This document shows, one piece after another, positions 56,901 to 64,000 of a stretch of 64,000 nt of DNA (positions are counted from its first letter, which is position 1; the number at the start of each line of letters is the position of its first letter). The notes beneath the pieces are model-generated. The model was not told the origin of the DNA, searched no databases, and saw only the letters and a list, made by a program, of their open reading frames with translations. The translations under genes were made by a program, and so were the position numbers. This DNA comes from Nemopilema nomurai (Eukaryota > Cnidaria > Scyphozoa > Rhizostomeae > Rhizostomatidae): contig ML133420.1 of the NCBI GenBank assembly GCA_003864495.1, positions 936,727 to 1,000,726 on the forward strand, given 5' to 3'.

Positions 56901-58253
56901 CAACCCAACCCGTGTGTTTTACCAATTGACAACCATCACGCTTTGCATCGTAGGGCCCTTTTGCCACGTTTCATTTGCCCGTTCGAGATCCAGATACAGA
57001 ATTAACGGACATCAAGTTTAGTCAGGATGGCAAATCGATTCTAGTGAGCACAACAGTTGGCATAGTTCACCTTCTCGATGCTTTTCAAGGCCATCAGCTC
57101 CAGGTGTTTTCAGTGAGTTTTCTATAACCTTTTCTTTTCCTTCTTTTTTTGATAGATATTTGACAATTGTAATACGATGATGGCTATTGTCCGTTTTTTT
57201 TATTCAAGAAGCATCACGAATCTTGTCAATAGTGGTTTATATGATTTTTTGTTTTTTCATGACATAATATTACCAATAGGTTATCAATAGAAGGAGCTAA
57301 ATTTTCTTTTGCAGGGACAAAAGTTTGAGAAAGGTGCACAACTTGAAGCCTCATATAGCCCCGATTCCCAGTATGTCTTTACAGGTAAAACCTTTTGAAA
57401 ATATGTTAATACTGTATAGATGGCTCTTCTATAAGGAATAATGTTGAGTTCTCAACATTTCTAAACGGTTTTAGTGCCTAGCATTTGGTACTAAGAACAT
57501 TTGGTACATTAAGTCACAAAGATGGTAACCTGGCCAGAGAGAATTGGCAAGCAATTGCTTCTTTAAAAGCAAAGTATTAACCATGCTCCTTGGGGTCATT
57601 CCTTATGTCTTCTTGTTAATCTTGGCTATGTAATTGTTTGGCAATTAGTGGAGAAATTCATGGGGCAGGCCTTTTTATGCATCATCTTCGATTCAACTTT
57701 TGCAGGGTCAAGCGATGGAAAAATTCACGTGTGGGCTACCGACAGTGGTAAAAAAGTAACGATTCTGGATGCCAATCACCCAGGTTCTGTACAGAATATC
57801 AAGTTTAACCCCAAGTACATGATGCTCGCTAGCACCTGCACAAATATGGTATGTTGCAAAGCCAAGTTTATCCTTCTCAGTATGTTAATTTACGCCGAAT
57901 AATGGCGTTGTGTGAATTGAAAGAAATAATGAAGCTCTATTGAATGAATGCTGTGCTAACAAGCACACTTTTAGGGATCAGCTGATCAGCAAACACAATC
58001 TAAAACTGAATATCGCAACTCGTTCATGATTGTATTCGCTACTGTTTTTCAAAAACAAGTGTAATTTAGCTTTTGCTGGCAAATGTTTTTGTGCCTTTCA
58101 CACAAGTTGCTTTCTCCAGGCATCTGATTTTCATTACGTTGTTCTGGTTTCTTTGTGATATATCTTATCTTACTATTTCTTGACGCAAATTATCACCAGC
58201 ATGGTTTTCTATTACAGGCATTTTGGATTCCTAGTGTGGATGAGATGGACTGA
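53941..58253 (+). CDS. WDR82: WD repeat-containing protein 82 (Swd2 homologue)
   Basis: WDR82 is a nuclear beta-propeller. It recruits the SETD1 H3K4 methyltransferase complex to initiating RNA polymerase II and acts in the PNUTS-PP1 complex. Nine exons: 53941-54101, 54963-55060, 55215-55281, 55778-55877, 56395-56511, 56954-57112, 57315-57384, 57706-57848, 58218-58253. They give about 316 residues (human 313). Motifs match the family end to end: [92 protein letters not shown], and the C-terminus [11 protein letters not shown]. An in-frame ATG nine bases upstream (53932) is possible, but the family begins MKLTD. One problem: exon 5 must end after AAG (56511) to keep frame with exon 6, yet the sequence there is AAG|TCGTCA, not a GT donor. 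Confidence 0.92.
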
Positions 58254-58259
58254 GAGATT

Positions 58260-58920
58260 TCTTGGGGGGAAATTCTCCGGCATAGATATCAAGTGTTCCA
58301 CACCTGAGGCAAAGTCAGCATCACGTTCTATTTTTTGGGAATGAGAAACAGATTCGTTTCAAATCGAATCAACTTGTATATGAAATCAGTACAATCTCAC
58401 CAAGTGCTCGTTTCCTGTCAGAAGTGATACGGTAAGCAAAATGTGATTCTAAAAGCAACTGTAAATAGAGTATCACTGAGAGGCTCCCGACACTTGAACC
58501 TTAATTCAGTTTCTTTTCTACTGTCCATTGGTAAAATTTCTGACATCTTGATTAAAAGTAATTTACCTTAACCTAGACTGTTGCCTTCGCACAGACCAAA
58601 AACTCGGCCAAATCTTTTTGCTTCTAAAACAAGTTTCCCGAAACTCGTCAGGTGTAAAAAATGTTTTGTGTCGCGCCGGGCAATTAATGTTTTTGGTCAT
58701 TAAGAAACGCGAGTTTCAGTTCTTTTCGAAACAGCCTAAACTCACGCCTCTGGCTTGAAAAACAGGTACGTTTTCGTCAAGAAGTTTCTTGTTCTAATAT
58801 CAGCTTAAGTCACCTATACTCTGTTCTACATCAACCATTAATACCTCTAAACAGCTCGGTCTCTCTAGACTTGCGGTGGAGAAAGTTTAACTAAGATTTT
58901 CTTCTTTTATTGATCAGCCA
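58260..58920. other. 3' flank of WDR82, no gene seen
   Basis: Probable 3' UTR and intergenic sequence. No coding exon, repeat or RNA gene was recognised before the degenerate satellite-like zone. Confidence 0.45.
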
Positions 58921-58924
58921 AAGA

Positions 58925-59220
58925 ACCAACGCATTTTTTGCATAAAATCTACTTTACATGCCGAATGAACGCAGTTGCACTACTCTGGTCTTCTACATTC
59001 AAACTGGTGATCGAGAAAAGCGTCATTTTTTTCATTACAGATACGCCAAAAATCCAAGGCTATAGCGTTGCAAAATGACCATTTTTCGACCAAAATTTTT
59101 TTTGCGTAAAATCAGCTATACTCTAAAGTACATGCCTAATAGACGCATTTTCACTACTATGTTCTTCTACATTAAAAATGGCGATCGAGATACTGGCTAT
59201 AGCCTTGGCGTTTTGCGAAA
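58925..59220. repeat. Degenerate satellite-related flank
   Basis: Two diverged copies of a unit can be lined up: TTTTGCATAAAATCTACTTT...GTCTTCTACATTCAAACTGG...CGATCGAG-like near 58937-59015, and TTTTGCGTAAAATCAGC...GTTCTTCTACATTAAAAATGG...GATCGAG near 59101-59190. Both include pieces of the 177-bp monomer (GGCTATAGC, TTTTGCGTAAAA). This looks like the decayed edge of the satellite or the sequence it grew from. Confidence 0.6.
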
Positions 59221-59222
59221 AA

Positions 59223-62200
59223 AGTTGCAACTTCGAAAACCACTCATACCTTGCAAATACACGTTAACAGCTGAACCAAGTACACCAATAGGTTGCCCTT
59301 GTTCTGCTCTACAAGACACTGGTAGAAAAGAAGGTCGGAATTTTCCATCAGTTTTGACCAATTTTGCAAGGCTACAGCCTTGTCGTTTTGCGTAAAACGG
59401 GGCAACTTCGAAAACCACTCATATCTTGCAAAATACACGTCCAACAACTGAACCAAGTACACCAATAGGTTGCCCTTGTTCTGCTCTACAAGACACTGGT
59501 AGAAAAGAAGGTCGGAATTTTCCATCAGTTTTGACCAATTTTGCAAGGCTATAGCCTTGTCGTTTTGCGTAAAACGGGGCAACTTCGAAAACCACTCATA
59601 TCTTGCAAAATACACGTCTAACAGCTGAACCAAGTACACCAATAGGTTGCCCTTGTTCTGCTCTACAAGACACTGGTAGAAAAGAAGGTCGGAATTTTCC
59701 ATCAGTTTTGACCAATTTTGCAAGGCTATAGCCTTGTCGTTTTGCGTAAAACGGGGCAACTTCGAAAACCACTCATATCTTGCAAAATACACGTCCAACA
59801 GCTGAACCAAGTACACCAATAGGTTGCCCTTGTTCTGCTCTACAAGACACTGGTAGAAAAGAAGGTCGGAATTTTCCATCAGTTTTGACAAATTTTGCAA
59901 GGCTATAGCCTTGTCGTTTTGCGTAAGACGGGGCAACTTCGAAAACCACTCATATCTTGCAAAATACACGTCTAACAGCTGAACCAAGTACACCAATAGG
60001 TTGCCCTTGTTCTGCTCTACAAGACACTGGTAGAAAAGAAGGTCGGAATTTTCCATCAGTTTTGACTAATTTTGCAAGGCTATAGCCTTGTCGTTTTGCG
60101 TAAAACGGGGCAACTTCGAAAACCACTCATATCTTGCAAACTACACGTCTAACAGCTGAACCAAGTACACCAATAGGTTGCCCTTGTTCTGCTCTACAAG
60201 ACACTGGTAGAAAAGAAGGTTGGAATTTTCCATCAGTTTTGACCAATTTTGCAAGGCTATAGCCTTGTCGTTTTGCGTAAAACGGGGCAACTTCGAAAAC
60301 CACTCATATCTTGCAAAATACACGTCTAACAGCTGAACCAAGTACACCAATAGGTTGCCCTTGTTCTGCTCTACAAGACACTGGTAGAAAAGAAGGTCGG
60401 AATTTTCCATCAGTTTTGACCAATTTTGCAAGGCTATAGCCTTGTCGTTTTGCGTAAGACGGGGCAACTTCGAAAACCACTCATATCTTGCAAAATACAC
60501 GTCTAACAGCTGAACCAAGTACACCAATAGGTTGCCCTTGTTCTGCTCTACAAGACACTGGTAGAAAAGAAGGTCGGAATTTTCCATCAGTTTTGACCAA
60601 TTTTGCAAGGCTATAGCCTTGTCGTTTTGCGTAAAACGGGGCAACTTCGAAAACCACTCATATCTTGCAAAATACACGTCTAACAGCTGAACCAAGTACA
60701 CCAATAGGTTGCCCTTGTTCTGCTCTACAAGACACTGGTAGAAAAGAAGGTCGGAATTTTCCATCAGTTTTGACCAATTTTGCAAGGCTATAGCCTTGTC
60801 GTTTTGCGTAAAACGGGGCAACTTCGAAAACCACTCATATCTTGCAAAATACACGTCTAACAGCTGAACCAAGTACACCAATAGGTTGCCCTTGTTCTGC
60901 TCTACAAGACACTGGTAGAAAAGAAGGTCGGAATTTTCCATCAGTTTTGACCAATTTTGCAAGGCTATAGCCTTGTCGTTTTGCGTAAAACGGGGCAACT
61001 TCGAAAACCACTCATATCTTGCAAAATACACGTCTAACAGCTGAACCAAGTACACCAATAGGTTGCCCTTGTTCTGCTCTACAAGACACTGGTAGAAAAG
61101 AAGGTCGGAATTTTCCATCAGTTTTGACCAATTTTGCAAGGCTATAGCCTTGTCGTTTTGCGTAAAACGGGGCAACTTCGAAAACCACTCATATCTTGCA
61201 AAATACACGTCTAACAGCTGAACCAAGTACACCAATAGGTTGCCCTTGTTCTGCTCTACAAGACACTGGTAGAAAAGAAGGTCGGAATTTTCCATCAGTT
61301 TTGACCAATTTTGCAAGGCTATAGCCTTGTCGTTTTGCGTAAAACGGGGCAACTTCGAAAACCACTCATATCTTGCAAAATACACGTCTAACAGCTGAAC
61401 CAAGTACACCAATAGGTTGCCCTTGTTCTGCTCTACAAGACACTGGTAGAAAAGAAGGTCGGAATTTTCCATCAGTTTTGACCAATTTTGCAAGGCTATA
61501 GCCTTGTCGTTTTGCGTAAAACGGGGCAACTTCGAAAACCACTCATATCTTGCAAAATACACGTCTAACAGCTGAACCAAGTACACCAATAGGTTGCCCT
61601 TGTTCTGCTCTACAAGACACTGGTAGAAAAGAAGGTCGGAATTTTCCATCAGTTTTGACCAATTTTGCAAGGCTATAGCCTTGTCGTTTTGCGTAAAACG
61701 GGGCAACTTCGAAAACCACTCATATCTTGCAAAATACACGTCTAACAGCTGAACCAAGTACACCAATAGGTTGCCCTTGTTCTGCTCTACAAGACACTGG
61801 TAGAAAAGAAGGTCGGAATTTTCCATCAGTTTTGACCAATTTTGCAAGGCTATAGCCTTGTCGTTTTGCGTAAAACGGGGCAACTTCGAAAACCACTCAT
61901 ATCTTGCAAAATACACGTCTAACAGCTGAACCAAGTACACCAATAGGTTGCCCTTGTTCTGCTCTACAAGACACTGGTAGAAAAGAAGGTCGGAATTTTC
62001 CATCAGTTTTGACCAATTTTGCAAGGCTATAGCCTTGTCGTTTTGCGTAAAACGGGGCAACTTCGAAAACCACTCATATCTTGCAAAATACACGTCTAAC
62101 AGCTGAACCAAGTACACCAATAGGTTGCCCTTGTTCTGCTCTACAAGACACTGGTAGAAAAGAAGGTCGGAATTTTCCATCAGTTTTGACCAATTTTGCA

Positions 62201-64000
62201 AGGCTATAGCCTTGTCGTTTTGCGTAAAACGGGGCAACTTCGAAAACCACTCATATCTTGCAAAATACACGTCTAACAGCTGAACCAAGTACACCAATAG
62301 GTTGCCCTTGTTGCTCTACAAGACACTGGTAGAAAAGAAGGTCGGAATTTTCCATCAGTTTTGACCAATTTGCAAGGCTATAGCCTTGTCGTTTTGCGTA
62401 AAAGGGGCAACTTCGAAAACCACTCATATCTTGCAAAATACACGTCTAACAGCTGAACCAAGTACACCAATAGGTTGCCCTTGTTCTGCTCTACAAGACA
62501 CTGGTAGAAAAGAAGGTCGAATTTTCCATCAGTTTTGACCAATTTTGCAAGGCTATAGCCTTGTCGTTTTGCGTAAAACGGGGCAACTTCGAAAACCACT
62601 CATATCTTGCAAAATACACGTCTAAGCTGAACCAAGTACACCAATAGGTTGCCCTTGTTCTGCTCTACAAGACACTGGTAGAAAAGAAGGTCGGAATTTT
62701 CCATCAGTTTTGACCAATTTTGCAAGGCTATAGCCTTGTCGTTTTGCGTAAACGGGGCAACTTCGAAAACCACTCATATCTTGCAAAATACACGTCTAAC
62801 AGCTGAACCAAGTACACCAATAGGTTGCCCTTGTTCTGCTCTACAAGACACTGGTAGAAAAGGAGGTCGGAATTTTCCATCAGTTTTGACCAATTTTGCA
62901 AGGCTATAGCCTTGTCGTTTTGCGTAAAACGGGGCAACTTCGAAAACCACTCATATCTTGCAAAATACACGTCTAACAGCTGAACCAAGTACACCAATAG
63001 GTTGCCCTTGTTCTGCTCTACAAGACACTGGTAGAAAAGAAGGTCGGAATTTTCCATCAGTTTTGACCAATTTTGCAAGGCTATAGCCTTGTCGTTTTGC
63101 GTAAAACGGGGCAACTTCGAAAACCACTCATATCTTGCAAAATACACGTCTAACAGCTGAACCAAGTACACCAATAGGTTGCCCTTGTTCTGCTCTACAA
63201 GACACTGGTAGAAAAGAAGGTCGGAATTTTCCATCAGTTTTGACCAATTTTGCAAGGCTATAGCCTTGTCGTTTTGCGTAAAACGGGGCAACTTCGAAAA
63301 CCACTCATATCTTGCAAAATACACGTCTAACAGCTGAACCAAGTACACCAATAGGTTGCCCTTGTTCTGCTCTACAAGACACTGGTAGAAAAGAAGGTCG
63401 GAATTTTCCATCAGTTTTGACCAATTTTGCAAGGCTATAGCCTTGTCGTTTTGCGTAAAACGGGGCAACTTCGAAAACCACTCATATCTTGCAAAATACA
63501 CGTCTAACAGCTGAACCAAGTACACCAATAGGTTGCCCTTGTTCTGCTCTACAAGACACTGGTAAAAGAAGGTCGGAATTTTCCATCAGTTTTGACCAAT
63601 TTTGCAAGGCTATAGCCTTGTCGTTTTGCGTAAAACGGGGCAACTTCGAAAACCACTCATATCTTGCAAAATACACGTCTAACAGCTGAACCAAGTACAC
63701 CAATAGGTTGCCCTTGTTCTGCTCTACAAGACACTGGTAGAAAAGAAGGTCGGAATTTTCCATCAGTTTTGACCAATTTTGCAAGGCTATAGCCTTGTCG
63801 TTTTGCGTAAAACGGGGCAACTTCGAAAACCACTCATATCTTGCAAAATACACGTCTAACAGCTGAACCAAGTACACCAATAGGTTGCCCTTGTTCTGCT
63901 CTACAAGACACTGGTAGAAAAGAAGGTCGGAATTTTCCATCAGTTTTGACCAATTTTGCAAGGCTATAGCCTTGTCGTTTTGCGTAAAACGGGGCAACTT
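59223..64000. repeat. 177-bp satellite array, about 27 copies, continuing beyond the window
   Basis: Landmarks recur every 177 bp (for example TACACCAATAGGTTGCCC at 59281, 59458 and 59635). Interior copies are essentially identical; proximal copies to about 60.6 kb carry scattered substitutions (ACGTCCAACAG for ACGTCTAACAG, GTAAGACGG for GTAAAACGG, GACAAATTTTG and GACTAATTTTG for GACCAATTTTG). Minus-strand frames of up to 718 codons exist only because 177 is 59 codons with no stop in one frame; single-base deletions break them elsewhere. A monomer near nucleosome-repeat length with high homogeneity is typical of satellite DNA. I see no match to the CENP-B box. Confidence 0.95.

Noticed and set aside
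59244..63997. Minus-strand ORFs of 171-718 codons in the last 5 kb
   Set aside because: These are 59-codon repeats of a 177-bp satellite. One open frame in six for 59 codons is not improbable, copies are identical at all codon positions, and indels break the frame.

Overview
The window is nuclear DNA of an intron-rich, AT-rich animal. The evidence is GT/AG-bounded exons of 12-160 nt that chain in phase into recognisable animal proteins, abundant cut-and-paste transposon debris (PIF/Harbinger, a TA-targeting MITE, THAP and YqaJ fragments), and a satellite array. A cnidarian or other early-branching marine invertebrate fits best: PAM17 is present although vertebrates lack it, and YqaJ and THAP elements are common in such genomes. 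The taxon is inference; no marker in the window proves it.

Layout. 1-13.6 kb holds no gene I can defend. It carries a 536-bp TA-flanked MITE, a broken THAP fragment, a broken Harbinger transposase, and a 1.54-kb Harbinger-type element whose interior is about fourteen 78-bp repeats. 13.6-42.2 kb (+) is one large gene of at least 38 exons for a voltage-gated calcium channel alpha-2/delta subunit: signal peptide, VWA_N, VWA, Cache, Cys-rich C-terminus and hydrophobic tail. Its introns contain MITEs, mini- and microsatellites and an unidentified minus-strand relic. One VWA exon, which should carry the metal-binding (MIDAS) residues, could not be found. 43.1-44.7 kb (-) is PAM17, a mitochondrial import-motor component. 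44.9-50.4 kb (+) is a UCHL3-type deubiquitinase; the two start codons are head to head with 143 bp between them. 51.5-53.5 kb is transposon territory: a frameshifted YqaJ exonuclease relic, a 554-bp MITE and a THAP-domain ORF. 53.9-58.3 kb (+) is WDR82, complete except for one irregular exon junction. From about 59.2 kb to the window end runs a 177-bp satellite of about 27 copies, preceded by degenerate related sequence.

The host genes do not form a pathway: calcium channel trafficking, mitochondrial import, deubiquitination and transcription/histone methylation are separate jobs. PAM17 and UCHL3 probably share a bidirectional promoter. The alpha-2/delta and PAM17 genes converge, leaving about 930 bp between their ends. 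All exon boundaries were set by eye from reading-frame continuity, splice consensus and remembered family patterns; no alignment was run.
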